Shown: positions 1 through 7,393 of the stretch, in pieces
How positions within the stretch are numbered: position 1 is the stretch's first letter
Layout of the letters: every line of letters begins with the position of its first letter
The notes under the pieces: generated by a model
Databases searched by the model: none
What the model was told of the DNA's origin: nothing
Seen by the model: only the letters and a program-made list of their open reading frames with translations
Program-made: the position numbers and the translations under genes
NCBI GenBank assembly: GCA_014379485.1
Contig: JACMLS010000383.1
Location: forward strand, 1 to 8,725
Source: Bacteroidia bacterium
Lineage (GTDB): Bacteria; Bacteroidota; Bacteroidia; B-17B0; Aurantibacillaceae
Direction: 5' to 3'
Length of the DNA stretch: 8,725 bases

Positions 1-799
1 CTGGCAATGTCATACCGGTAATATCCCAGGTAACACCGCCATCTTGTGAACGTGAATAAACGAAGGGTTGCTTAACACCATTAATAATAATTGTGCTGTC
101 GCCATAATTAGAAATTACGTGCATGGTAGAGTCGCCTGCGCCACCCACTCCAAGTCTTGGCCAAATAGATCCTTGGCTGGCAGAACCCAAAGGAACAGTA
201 GAGCCTGTAGAAAAGAAAGCGTTGAACGGAACAATACCTTTGGTAGTGTTTGTACCTTCCATAAGCGTGTAGTTAGAAGTGTTGTGACTTACCACTACAT
301 CTTTCCAACCGCCTGTAGAGGTTCCAAGCAATCCCAGATCAGGAAAACCTGTCCTTATTGTTTCAAGACGGCTAATTACAGTGTGGTTAATAGTATCCGG
401 ATAAAGCCATTTACTGCCATCGAAATAGTTATATCCAGTACCACGGTCAGCGTAGTTAGGACCTGAGTTGGCAGAAATAGTCCAGATGGCAGAAATGGTT
501 CCGTCAGCGTGCAGCTGAATGCGGCGCGCCATAGCCGCGTTTGTTTCAAGGTCATACACTGTTTCACCAATGGTTTCTCCTACAGCTGTATGCGTAGATG
601 GTAGCGCTTTCTTAGCGCCCTGGTTTTTGTTGGCAGGCTTTGCAGATTTAGCAGTTTCATTGCCTGTTTTGGCCGCAAGCTTTACAAGCGGCTCATTTTT
701 TTTGGAAAGTGGGGTTTTAACGGATGCATTATGGTTGTTCTGGCCGTATGCAGCCACCATAAATGCAAGACTTGCCCCCAATAGTAGTGATTTTTTCAT
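1..799 (-). CDS. Secreted Asp-box (BNR/sialidase-like) protein, N-terminal part, cut by left edge
   Basis: The reading frame is open from an ATG at 799 down to base 1, giving 266 residues with no stop, so the C-terminus lies outside the window. Residues 1-19 form a signal peptide (MKKSLLLGASLAFMVAAYG) followed by Gln20, the usual residue after signal peptidase I cleavage in Bacteroidota. Residues 27-66 are a Lys/Ala/Asn-rich low-complexity linker. The rest is rich in Gly, Thr, Ser and aromatic residues, as in beta-propellers. Residues 251-258 (SQDGGVTW) are a canonical Asp box (SxDxGxTW), found on the turns of sialidase/BNR and sortilin-type propellers. The start is supported by the signal peptide, the promoter 41 nt upstream and the leader shared with the two following paralogues. 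By analogy a T9SS sorting domain is expected at the missing end, but this is inference. An Asp box alone does not prove sialidase activity; a cell-surface or secreted structural or binding protein is equally possible. Confidence 0.85.
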   Translation of the reverse strand, partial: MKKSLLLGASLAFMVAAYGQNNHNASVKTPLSKKNEPLVKLAAKTGNETAKSAKPANKNQGAKKALPSTHTAVGETIGETVYDLETNAAMARRIQLHADGTISAIWTISANSGPNYADRGTGYNYFDGSKWLYPDTINHTVISRLETIRTGFPDLGLLGTSTGGWKDVVVSHNTSNYTLMEGTNTTKGIVPFNAFFSTGSTVPLGSASQGSIWPRLGVGGAGDSTMHVISNYGDSTIIINGVKQPFVYSRSQDGGVTWDITGMTLP

Positions 800-839
800 G
801 TTAGATTAGGTTAGGTTAAATTTCAATAAGGTTGCATCC
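800..839 (-). promoter_or_regulatory. Conserved 5' leader with CCTAA repeats (first array gene)
   Basis: Read on the minus strand, the untranslated leader before the ATG at 799 contains ACCTTATT followed by TAACCTAACCTAATC and then AACATG. The same two elements, in the same order and close to the same spacing, precede the other two array genes. There is no Shine-Dalgarno sequence, which is normal for Bacteroidota. The motif may be a translation enhancer, a protein or RNA binding site, or simply retained duplication homology. Confidence 0.5.
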
Positions 840-870
840 CAAATTTACATTAATAATTTATGAAACAAAA
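840..870 (-). promoter_or_regulatory. Bacteroidota-type sigma-70 promoter for the left-edge gene
   Basis: On the minus strand a -33 element TTTTG (866-870) is separated by 18 nt from a -7 element TAAATTTG (840-847), matching the Bacteroidota consensus TTTG-N17-23-TAnnTTTG. The -7 box ends 41 nt upstream of the ATG at 799, giving a predicted leader of roughly 35 nt. Equivalent boxes are found upstream of the two other array genes. Confidence 0.65.
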
Positions 871-999
871 GAAATTTGACTGAAAAAATTGTGAGGGAAA
901 CAGTTTTTGGGCCTTTATCCGCCATTATGAAATCTTATTTCTGAAAAACTCAGTTCAGCGCAACTTATTTAACAATTTGTTTTTTTCATATGTGGGCAG

Positions 1000-1034
1000 A
1001 AAAAAGCCCCGCAAAAATTAATTTGCAGGGCTTT
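1000..1034 (-). terminator. Rho-independent terminator of the 663-aa T9SS protein gene
   Basis: Bases 1003-1015 pair with 1022-1034 to form a 13-bp stem with one G-U wobble and a 6-nt AT loop. On the minus strand the sequence is AAAGCCCTGCAAA, loop, TTTGCGGGGCTTT, and the T run continues to 1000. It starts 21 nt beyond the stop codon. The stem is almost identical to the terminator at 3252-3289, showing that the two were duplicated together with their genes. An upstream TTATTTAACAA block followed by seven T's is shared too (965-986 and 3218-3239). Confidence 0.88.
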
Positions 1035-1055
1035 AAAATTAATAAGAGTTCAGAA

Positions 1056-3047
1056 TTACTTCTGGATCATCATTTTGTTTGTGATAGTAAAGTCAGCAAC
1101 TTTTACTTCATAAAAATAAATTCCTGAAGCAAGGTTTTCTGTTGCAAGGTTAATTTTGTTTACGCCCACTTCTCCTTTAACTTTTTTGGTAATTACTAAT
1201 TGACCAATAGTGTTGTAAAGGTTTACAGAAATTTCGTTTGCTTCTTTAACTTTTACAGATAAAGTTGCGTTTCCGTTTGTTGGATTTGGGTAAACATTAA
1301 TTGCACTGAGCATAGCTTCGTTTTCGCCAAAACCAATGTTTGGGCAAAGAGAAAAATCAGCATCAGAAAAAGTAATATCATCCACATAAAAATGGTTAAT
1401 AGGATTGATTGCGTTGAAAGAACCGTCTGCAGAGTTAACGTAAGTTGCAGGAATTCCGTAAGTGGTAGCTGTAGGACTCATTGCGCGCTGAGAGATGAAA
1501 TGATAATATGCAAAATCAGATGTTGCAGTAAAAGTTTTTTCAGCAGTCCAGCAACGAGAGTTAACATCTACACCTTTTACAACAAGAAAAGGCTGAACAT
1601 TGATAGGGTCTGTTGTGAGAGAAATATCTGTGTCAACATAACCGAAAAATAATTTATCTCCGTTTACTGATTTGCTTATTTGCAAACGTGCATCATTATC
1701 ATAAAGACCGGGAGGCGAGGTTGACTGATCTGACCATACTACTGAGGATTCCTGGTTAGAAGCATCTGCAGAAATAGAATCAATTAACTGAGCATTCCAG
1801 CCTGCGCTTGTTGTCCAGCAATCAAAAATAAAATTCCCAACGTTAAAAATGTAACCTAAAGAATCCTGGTCATCAGATGCGCCGGTAAGGATCTGCGCAG
1901 CAATGTGAAGATCTCCGTTTGCGTCTACAGCAAAATCAACACCATTACTTATAGAAAAAAATGGTTTTGCATTTACTCCGTCATAACTTGCAATGTAAGG
2001 CAGAATACTGTCTACGGTTGTCCAGTCAAAACCAGGCATGTATTGTGCCCAGCTAGTTCCTCCATTGGTTGTTTTAAATACAATAGGAGTCCAGGTACGT
2101 GTATTAGGAGTTGTTGCCGCCACGTCTACACCAAAGAAAACGTTATAGCCGATTTGTCCGTTATCTGACCATGAAGTATAACCCTCATAAGTAACGTAAG
2201 GCTCTGAAGCCACATTATCTACCTGTACATTTGAAAGAATGTTGAGCGTGTCAAAAGTCCAGTCAAAATTATTTGTGCCTGTGTTAAAAGTTCCTGTTGC
2301 CAGGCTCATTCCGCGGAAACCTATTGCAGGAACCGTAGTACCTGAAGGATCTATACAAAGCTGGCCGGCTACTTTTGCCTTATTACCGGCAAGGTCAAAA
2401 CCAACACGGGAAAAGTGATGAAAAGGTACTCCGGCAGTTGGAGTAGCATTCATATAATTAACTGTGTTAACATTTGTATTGTTTAATTGGCCGCTTGAAT
2501 AAAAATCTCCGATCCAGTTTCCGCCATCAGTAATAGGGCCTGCACCTACTGCAAACGCGTTTGCAATATTTGTGTTTCCGGTTGGATTATAGATTGCACC
2601 GCTTGGGTAACGGTAGCGAACGCCAGAGCCGTTGCAAAGACCAAAAACCAAACTGTCCCAGGTTGTTCCGTTATTGGTTGTATAAGTGATCTGTGCATTT
2701 CCGCTGTTAGAACCTGCAAAAGTCCACTGGCTACTTTGGCGGTGAACAAAAGAAACCGCATTAAGATCTTTGTTGTAGTTTAAGCAGTTTGACTGCGCAA
2801 CAATGGCGGTTAAAAGGTTAAACGAGGTAGAAATTTTTTTGTAAGGTGGTGCAGTAATTTTTGCGTTGTTGTTTGACAAGGGTGCATAAGTTCTTTTTGG
2901 GAATTGCACATCTTTATCAATTGTTGATTTAGTAAAATTGCTCACTTTTTTTATAGGAGCATTTACTGGTTTTTTTCTGAAATTGCCTTGCGCACTCATG
3001 GCTACACCAAGTGCTATTGACAATCCGAGTAGTAACGGTTTTTTCAT
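1056..3047 (-). CDS. T9SS-secreted Asp-box protein, paralogue A (663 aa)
   Basis: The predicted product is a secreted or surface-anchored protein exported through the Sec and then the type IX secretion system. Residues 1-19 are a signal peptide with predicted cleavage at SA/Q20. Two Asp-box-like motifs are present, TTNNGTTW at 123-130 and TTNGGTSW at 326-333, with Asn in place of the usual Asp. These suggest a beta-propeller related to sialidase/BNR folds. A conserved block near 520-568 (SPTATTY, NSADGSF, FYVDDITF) precedes the C-terminal domain. Residues 583-663 form a type A T9SS sorting domain (TIGR04183-like): INVYPNPTNG at the front, LYNTIGQLV in the middle, SGIYFYEV and a final basic IQK. 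The ATG at 3047 is fixed by the signal peptide and by a promoter 46 nt upstream. It has its own promoter and terminator, so it is probably monocistronic. The enzymatic or binding function of the body is not recognisable; I see no clear catalytic sialidase FRIP motif. Confidence 0.92.
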   Translation of the reverse strand: MKKPLLLGLSIALGVAMSAQGNFRKKPVNAPIKKVSNFTKSTIDKDVQFPKRTYAPLSNNNAKITAPPYKKISTSFNLLTAIVAQSNCLNYNKDLNAVSFVHRQSSQWTFAGSNSGNAQITYTTNNGTTWDSLVFGLCNGSGVRYRYPSGAIYNPTGNTNIANAFAVGAGPITDGGNWIGDFYSSGQLNNTNVNTVNYMNATPTAGVPFHHFSRVGFDLAGNKAKVAGQLCIDPSGTTVPAIGFRGMSLATGTFNTGTNNFDWTFDTLNILSNVQVDNVASEPYVTYEGYTSWSDNGQIGYNVFFGVDVAATTPNTRTWTPIVFKTTNGGTSWAQYMPGFDWTTVDSILPYIASYDGVNAKPFFSISNGVDFAVDANGDLHIAAQILTGASDDQDSLGYIFNVGNFIFDCWTTSAGWNAQLIDSISADASNQESSVVWSDQSTSPPGLYDNDARLQISKSVNGDKLFFGYVDTDISLTTDPINVQPFLVVKGVDVNSRCWTAEKTFTATSDFAYYHFISQRAMSPTATTYGIPATYVNSADGSFNAINPINHFYVDDITFSDADFSLCPNIGFGENEAMLSAINVYPNPTNGNATLSVKVKEANEISVNLYNTIGQLVITKKVKGEVGVNKINLATENLASGIYFYEVKVADFTITNKMMIQK

Positions 3048-3092
3048 TTTTGGTTAGGTTTAGGTTATTCGTTTTTAATAAAGGTTAGGGGC
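3048..3092 (-). promoter_or_regulatory. Conserved 5' leader with CCTAA repeats (paralogue A)
   Basis: On the minus strand the leader reads AACCTTTATT, then TAACCTAAACCTAACC, then AAAAATG. It is the longest and cleanest copy of the leader motif shared by all three array genes. The A-rich stretch directly before the ATG fits Bacteroidota translation initiation, which does not rely on a Shine-Dalgarno sequence. Confidence 0.5.
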
Positions 3093-3122
3093 CAAATTTA
3101 CATTAAAATTGACTAAACACAA
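3093..3122 (-). promoter_or_regulatory. Bacteroidota-type sigma-70 promoter for paralogue A
   Basis: On the minus strand TTG (3120-3122) is followed after 19 nt by TAAATTTG (3093-3100), a full match to the TAnnTTTG -7 element. The box ends 46 nt before the ATG at 3047. Confidence 0.68.
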
Positions 3123-3251
3123 GAAAAGTTTATTGAAAAAACAGAGTGAAAAACAGCTTTCGGAACCCGCCTTCCGAATAAGGTATTTTATCTATTAAAA
3201 AGAGCTTTTCAAGATGATTATTTAACAAATTATTTTTTTAAACACGGCAAT

Positions 3252-3289
3252 AAAAAAAGCCCCGCGAAAAATTATTTCGCAGGGCTTTT
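3252..3289 (-). terminator. Rho-independent terminator of the 661-aa T9SS protein gene
   Basis: Bases 3255-3269 pair with 3275-3289 in a 15-bp stem with one G-U wobble and a 5-nt loop; the stem core on the minus strand is GCCCTGCGAAA. The T run on the minus strand continues from 3258 to 3252. It begins 21 nt after the stop codon at 3311-3313 and closely matches the terminator at 1000-1034 in stem sequence and distance. Confidence 0.9.
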
Positions 3290-3310
3290 AAAATTATTAA
3301 AAAATCAGAA

Positions 3311-5296
3311 TTACTTCTGGATCATTAATTTGTTTGAAATTGTAAAATCAGCAACTTTTACTTCGTAGAAATAAATTCCAGAAGCAAGGTTTTCTGTTGC
3401 AAGGTTAATTTTGTTTACACCCACTTCTCCTTTTACTTTTTTGGTAATTACTAATTGACCAATAGTGTTGTAAAGGTTTACAGAGATTTCATTTGCTTCT
3501 TTAACTTTTACAGATAAAGTTGCGCTTCCGTTTGTTGGATTTGGATACACATTAATTGCGCTAAGCATTGCTTCGTTCTCAGCAACTCCTACAGGGCAAA
3601 TAGAAAAATCTGCATCAGCAAAAGTAACATCATCAACATAATAATGAGCGATGGGGTTAATTGCGTTAAAAGAACCATCTGCAGAGTTAATGTAAGTAGT
3701 AGGAATTAAGTAGGTGGTTGCAGTAGGACTAACAGCGCGCTGACAAGTGTAATGGTAATACGCATAATCAGTTGATGCATAGTATGGTTTTACAGCAGTC
3801 CAGCAACGTGTGTTAACATCAACACCTTTTGCATATAAGCTTGGCTGTATGTTAATAGGATCTGTTACCTGTGAAATGTCTGTATCTACCCATTCAAAAA
3901 ATAATTTATCGCCGTTTACTGATTTGCTTATTTGTAAACGCGCATCATTATCATAAGCAGTAGGCGGAGAGGTAGACTGATCTGACCAAACAGTTGTTGC
4001 CTCGCCGTTAGATGCATTTGCTGAAATTGAATCAATCAGTGAAGCATTCCATCCGCCGCTTGTTGTATAGGCATCATAAATGTAATTTGGCTGTACAGAA
4101 AAAATGTAGCCTAAAGAATCCTGGTCATCAGATGTTGCAGACAAGATCTGGCATGCAATGTGAAGGTCTCCGTTTGCATCAACAGCCATGTCATTACCGT
4201 TGCCTGTAGAAAAGAATGCTTTCAGGTTAGTACCATCATAGCTGAAAAGATATTGTTGCATAGTTGGTACTGTAGACCAGTCAAAGCCTGGCATGTATTG
4301 CGCCCAGCTTGTACCGCCGTTAGTTGTTTTGAAAACGATTGGCTGATAAGAACGGGCGCCTATTGCGGTAGAAGCAACGTCAACACCAAACCACACATAA
4401 TATCCGGTCTGTCCGTTGTCTGACCATGCATGATAACCAAGTGTGTTTAAATAAGCATCGCCTGCACCATCAACCTGTGCGTTTGCTGTAACATTCAAGG
4501 TATCAAAAGTCCAGTCAAAAGCATTATTACCTGCGTTAAAAGTACCGGTGGCAACTGCCATTCCGCGGTAAGCCTGTCCGGCAACAGTTGTAGCTGCAGG
4601 ATCTGCAAGAAGTGAAGAAGCCACTTTTGCCTGACCATTTACCATATCAAAATCAATACGTGCAAAATGGTGTGTTGGCCAAGGACCAGCACCATTCAAC
4701 ATATCCTGGCTGTCTTTGTTTGTTCCGTTTAACTGCCCGCTTACATAATAGTTTCCAACCCAGTTAGAACCATCAGTTATAGGGCCTGAACCAACTACAA
4801 AAGCGTTTGCAATATTTGTGTTTCCTGTTGGATTAAAAATTGCACCGCTTGGGTAACGGTAACGAACTCCTGCACCATTGCAAAGGCCGTGTACCAGGGT
4901 ATCCCATGTTGTTCCGTTATTGGTTGTCCAGCTTATTTGCTGATTACCGCTGTTAGATCCTGTAAAAACCCAATCAAAACTCTGACGGTGAACGTAAGAA
5001 ACTGCATTCAGGTCTTTGTTATAATTCAGTGGGTTAGATTGAGAAACAAGCACCGATAAAAGGTTATGAGAACTGGAAACCTTTTTGTAAGGTGGCGCAG
5101 TCATTTTTGCATTATTATTTGCAAGAGGAGCGTAATTTTTTTTAGGAAATTTAGCATCACTGGCGTCAATTATATTTTTAATAAAGGTCTTTGCCTTTTT
5201 AACCGGAGCATTCGCCGGCATTTTTCTAAAACTGCTTTGCGCACTTATAGACAATGTCATTGCTATCGACAATCCGAGTAGTAACGGTTTTTTCAT
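3311..5296 (-). CDS. T9SS-secreted Asp-box protein, paralogue B (661 aa)
   Basis: This is a paralogue of the next gene in the array, predicted to be exported by Sec and then the type IX system to the cell surface or medium. I place the start at the ATG at 5296, not at a TTG eight codons upstream, because this gives the signal peptide MKKPLLLGLSIAMTLSISA followed by Gln20 and aligns with paralogue A. Asp-box-like motifs are TTNNGTTW (124-131) and TTNGGTSW (324-331), at the same places as in paralogue A. The body is roughly two-thirds identical to paralogue A by eye. Residues 581-661 are a type A T9SS sorting domain (INVYPNPTNG to IQK). The last 89 residues differ from paralogue A at only three positions (N/S, T/S, M/L). 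The gene has its own promoter and terminator. Cys139, Cys498 and Cys567 are shared by both copies, others are not. The molecular function is unknown; a Gly/Asn/Thr-rich propeller-like surface protein is the best description. Confidence 0.92.
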   Translation of the reverse strand: MKKPLLLGLSIAMTLSISAQSSFRKMPANAPVKKAKTFIKNIIDASDAKFPKKNYAPLANNNAKMTAPPYKKVSSSHNLLSVLVSQSNPLNYNKDLNAVSYVHRQSFDWVFTGSNSGNQQISWTTNNGTTWDTLVHGLCNGAGVRYRYPSGAIFNPTGNTNIANAFVVGSGPITDGSNWVGNYYVSGQLNGTNKDSQDMLNGAGPWPTHHFARIDFDMVNGQAKVASSLLADPAATTVAGQAYRGMAVATGTFNAGNNAFDWTFDTLNVTANAQVDGAGDAYLNTLGYHAWSDNGQTGYYVWFGVDVASTAIGARSYQPIVFKTTNGGTSWAQYMPGFDWSTVPTMQQYLFSYDGTNLKAFFSTGNGNDMAVDANGDLHIACQILSATSDDQDSLGYIFSVQPNYIYDAYTTSGGWNASLIDSISANASNGEATTVWSDQSTSPPTAYDNDARLQISKSVNGDKLFFEWVDTDISQVTDPINIQPSLYAKGVDVNTRCWTAVKPYYASTDYAYYHYTCQRAVSPTATTYLIPTTYINSADGSFNAINPIAHYYVDDVTFADADFSICPVGVAENEAMLSAINVYPNPTNGSATLSVKVKEANEISVNLYNTIGQLVITKKVKGEVGVNKINLATENLASGIYFYEVKVADFTISNKLMIQK

Positions 5297-5339
5297 TTTT
5301 GTTAAGTTTAGGTTAAACAATTAAAATAAAGGTAGATGG
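5297..5339 (-). promoter_or_regulatory. Conserved 5' leader with CCTAA repeats (paralogue B)
   Basis: On the minus strand the leader reads TACCTTTATT, then TTTAACCTAAACTTAAC, then AAAAATG. It is the third copy of the array leader. The in-frame TTG at 5320 lies inside it, which argues against that codon being the true start. Confidence 0.5.
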
Positions 5340-5370
5340 TAAATTTACAGCAAAATTAAGGATGGGCCAA
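5340..5370 (-). promoter_or_regulatory. Bacteroidota-type sigma-70 promoter for paralogue B
   Basis: On the minus strand TTG (5368-5370) is followed after 20 nt by TAAATTTA (5340-5347). This is one base from the TAnnTTTG consensus, so the box is slightly weaker than the other two. The box ends 44 nt before the ATG at 5296. It lies only 37 nt after the amidotransferase stop codon, with no convincing terminator between, so some read-through from upstream is possible. Confidence 0.55.
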
Positions 5371-5407
5371 ATGGGATTTTAAATTTATTTGTCTTAAAAT
5401 CAGATTG

Positions 5408-7381
5408 TTATAACAAAAACAGGGATTTCCATCTTGAGAATGTGAGTATTTTAAAGGCTAAAAAGTTCTCTGCATCGTTCAATGGTAAAAACAACTGCGA
5501 AGATTTTTGACCGAACCGTTTGTAATTAAGATAGGGTTTTATTTCAGAAAAATCTACCGTTCTGATTGTTTCATTCATCGCGTGCATCCAGGAATTGTGC
5601 GGTGTAACATACCCCATTTTATCTTTTCTGTTATAGATCTTCTCAGGCAAATATTTTTTAGCTGCTTCGCGCAAAAGGTATTTAAGCTGACCGTTTTTTA
5701 TTTTATAGATGCCGGGCAGGCCCATTACTTTTTTTATCAATTCAATATCATCGGCAAAAGGGGTGCGGCTTTCTACTGAGTGCCACATACTGCAGCGGTC
5801 CTCGCACTTTAAGTAAAGTTTAAGCCGGGTGTTCTCAAACTCTGCCTGTAAATGTTTGTTGAGTGAAGAATATTCTTTTTTTATTATCGGTGGCTTAACA
5901 TGTGATCTTAAAAAATCTGAGTTTAAAAATTTAAGATTCGGGTCTTTAAGTGTTTTTAAAAATCCTGATGATGAAGCGTCAATTTTTCCTTTTATGTTTT
6001 CTTTGAGTTGAAATTTTGAAGCTTTTCCTAAATGAGAAAAACCCTGCAGTTCATTTTCGAGGTATTTTTTTTCTCCGTTTGATTTTAATTCGTTCCAGAA
6101 ACTGAGGTAATAAGGAATGTAACCGCCAAACAATTCATCGCCACCCTGTCCATCTAATAAAACTTTAATGTTATTTTGCCTGGCAAGTTTCATAACGCTG
6201 AATTGTGCGTAAGTACTGCTGCTCCACAAAGGCAAATCTTGTGAGTAAACCATATCGTCAAGGTCTTTCCACAAGTCTTGCGCGGTTGGAGAAATTTTAT
6301 TCCAGGTATTTTTTCCTCCATTTTTTTTTGCAACTTCTTCTGCCCATTTTTCTTCGTCAATTTCTTTTCCCGGAAACACTGCCGTAAATAATTCAGGTGG
6401 ATTTTCTTTTCCGGAAAGCGCCTGCATAATTCCAACAATGGCAGAACTGTCTATGCCTCCGCTTAAACACGAACCCACTTTTACATCAGAACGCATTCTG
6501 AGTTTTACCGCGTTTACCAGCAGGTCTGTAGTTTCGTTTTTATAGTGCTCAAATTTTTTCTCGTCAAATTTTTCAAAAGAAGTATTGACTTCGGCAAAAA
6601 AATATTTTTCAATTTTTAATTCAAGGTTCTTTGTGTTCAACTCAAAATAATTTCCCGGAAAAAGTTCAAGAATATTGTTGAATAGTCCTTGCGGGGCGTA
6701 TTCCATTTCGTTGTGCACAAAAAAATCATGCAGCGCCTGTTCATTAATGCCTGTTGTTACAAACGGCTGGTTTACCAATGCTTTTTGTTCTGATGCAAAA
6801 CAAAAAACTTCTTTGGTGTGGTAGTAGTAAAAGGGTTTTACTCCAAAACGATCTCTTGCACCAATCAGTTTTTTCTTTTCGGTATCGTACAAAACAAAAG
6901 ACCACATTCCGTTAAACCTATCGAGGCACTTAATGCCCCATTCTTTATAAGCGTACAATAAAACCTCCGTATCAGAACGGGTAATAAACCGGTGACCTTT
7001 TTTTTCAAGCTCTTCTCTCAGCTCAACGTAATTATAAATTTCTCCGTTGTAGGTGATCCAGTATTTTCCGTTGTCAATACTCATGGGCTGATGGCCACCG
7101 GCACTCAGATCAATGATAGATAAACGCCTGTGGCAAAAACCGAGTGAGAAATTTTTTTGGTTCTGTATTAATTTTTTTTGCGGACAAAAATGAAATTTGC
7201 TTTCAGAAATTTCTGCCGGTGTATCTTCTCCCGAAAAACATTCGCTTTCGTTTTCATTTGCCAGAAAAAACCCCTCATCGTCAGGCCCGCGGTGGCGCAA
7301 CTTTTTTGTCATGTACAAAAGCGATTCCTGAACGTTTATTTTTTCAGGAGCTAAAGTAAGTATGCCTGCTATTCCGCACAA
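5408..7381 (-). CDS. asnB: Glutamine-dependent asparagine synthetase-type amidotransferase (AsnB family)
   Basis: The family transfers the amide nitrogen of glutamine to an acid that has been activated with ATP: aspartate in true asparagine synthetase, or a sugar uronic acid in some surface-glycan homologues. Residues 1 to about 240 are the class II glutaminase domain: MCGIAG with nucleophile Cys2, RGPDDEG (31-37), RRLSIIDL (85-92), NGEIYNY (112-118) and GARDRFGVKP (174-183). The synthetase domain has the pyrophosphate loop SGGIDSS (307-313), LLDGQGGDELFGGY (408-421) and SRTPFAD (538-544). At 657 aa it is longer than E. coli AsnB (about 554), partly through an extra segment at about 41-78. 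The start codon is TTG at 7379-7381: Cys2 must follow the initiator directly, and the only other codons back to the in-frame stop are CCA, TTA, ACC and AAT. It follows the methyltransferase gene by 12 nt, so the two are probably co-transcribed and perhaps translationally coupled. The linkage to a methyltransferase and a flippase-like protein favours a glycan role, but this is inference. Confidence 0.93.
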   Translation of the reverse strand: MCGIAGILTLAPEKINVQESLLYMTKKLRHRGPDDEGFFLANENESECFSGEDTPAEISESKFHFCPQKKLIQNQKNFSLGFCHRRLSIIDLSAGGHQPMSIDNGKYWITYNGEIYNYVELREELEKKGHRFITRSDTEVLLYAYKEWGIKCLDRFNGMWSFVLYDTEKKKLIGARDRFGVKPFYYYHTKEVFCFASEQKALVNQPFVTTGINEQALHDFFVHNEMEYAPQGLFNNILELFPGNYFELNTKNLELKIEKYFFAEVNTSFEKFDEKKFEHYKNETTDLLVNAVKLRMRSDVKVGSCLSGGIDSSAIVGIMQALSGKENPPELFTAVFPGKEIDEEKWAEEVAKKNGGKNTWNKISPTAQDLWKDLDDMVYSQDLPLWSSSTYAQFSVMKLARQNNIKVLLDGQGGDELFGGYIPYYLSFWNELKSNGEKKYLENELQGFSHLGKASKFQLKENIKGKIDASSSGFLKTLKDPNLKFLNSDFLRSHVKPPIIKKEYSSLNKHLQAEFENTRLKLYLKCEDRCSMWHSVESRTPFADDIELIKKVMGLPGIYKIKNGQLKYLLREAAKKYLPEKIYNRKDKMGYVTPHNSWMHAMNETIRTVDFSEIKPYLNYKRFGQKSSQLFLPLNDAENFLAFKILTFSRWKSLFLL

Positions 7382-7393
7382 ATTGGTTAATGG

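Larger units (their letters stand above)
1000..5370 (-). repeat. Tandem duplication of a promoter-gene-terminator unit
   Basis: Two units lie head to tail: 3252-5370 and 1000-3122. Each holds a TTG/TAAATTTR promoter, a leader with CCTAA repeats, an ORF of 661 or 663 codons and a terminator with a GCCCYGC stem. The start regions (about 3009-3050 and 5258-5299) match in 38 of 39 bases over the signal-peptide coding segment, and the last 270 bases of the genes agree at roughly 92% by eye. The middle of the genes is much less similar (roughly 70% at base level by eye). Bases 800-1055 and 3048-3310, the spacers, are also alike in length and layout. Confidence 0.8.

Noticed and set aside
68..466. 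Plus-strand open frame of 132 codons
   Set aside because: It lies antisense to the left-edge secreted protein, has a Cys/Arg/Ser-rich composition typical of shadow frames and no recognisable domain.
519..809. Plus-strand open frame of 96 codons with hydrophobic stretches
   Set aside because: It is the complement of the signal peptide and linker of the minus-strand gene; the hydrophobic look comes from the reverse complement of Lys/Ala/Asn codons.
1392..2168. Plus-strand frames opposite paralogue A
   Set aside because: Equivalent frames recur opposite paralogue B only because the genes are homologous; they have no signals of their own.
5297..5320. TTG at 5320 as start of paralogue B, adding MFNLNLTK
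   Set aside because: The extension precedes a perfect signal peptide, lies inside the conserved leader and has no counterpart in paralogue A, so the ATG at 5296 is preferred.
5375..5401. Inverted repeat GATTTTAA/TTAAAATC downstream of the amidotransferase
   Set aside because: It is an 8-bp AT-only stem with an 11-nt loop, and no T run follows on the minus strand; too weak to call a terminator.
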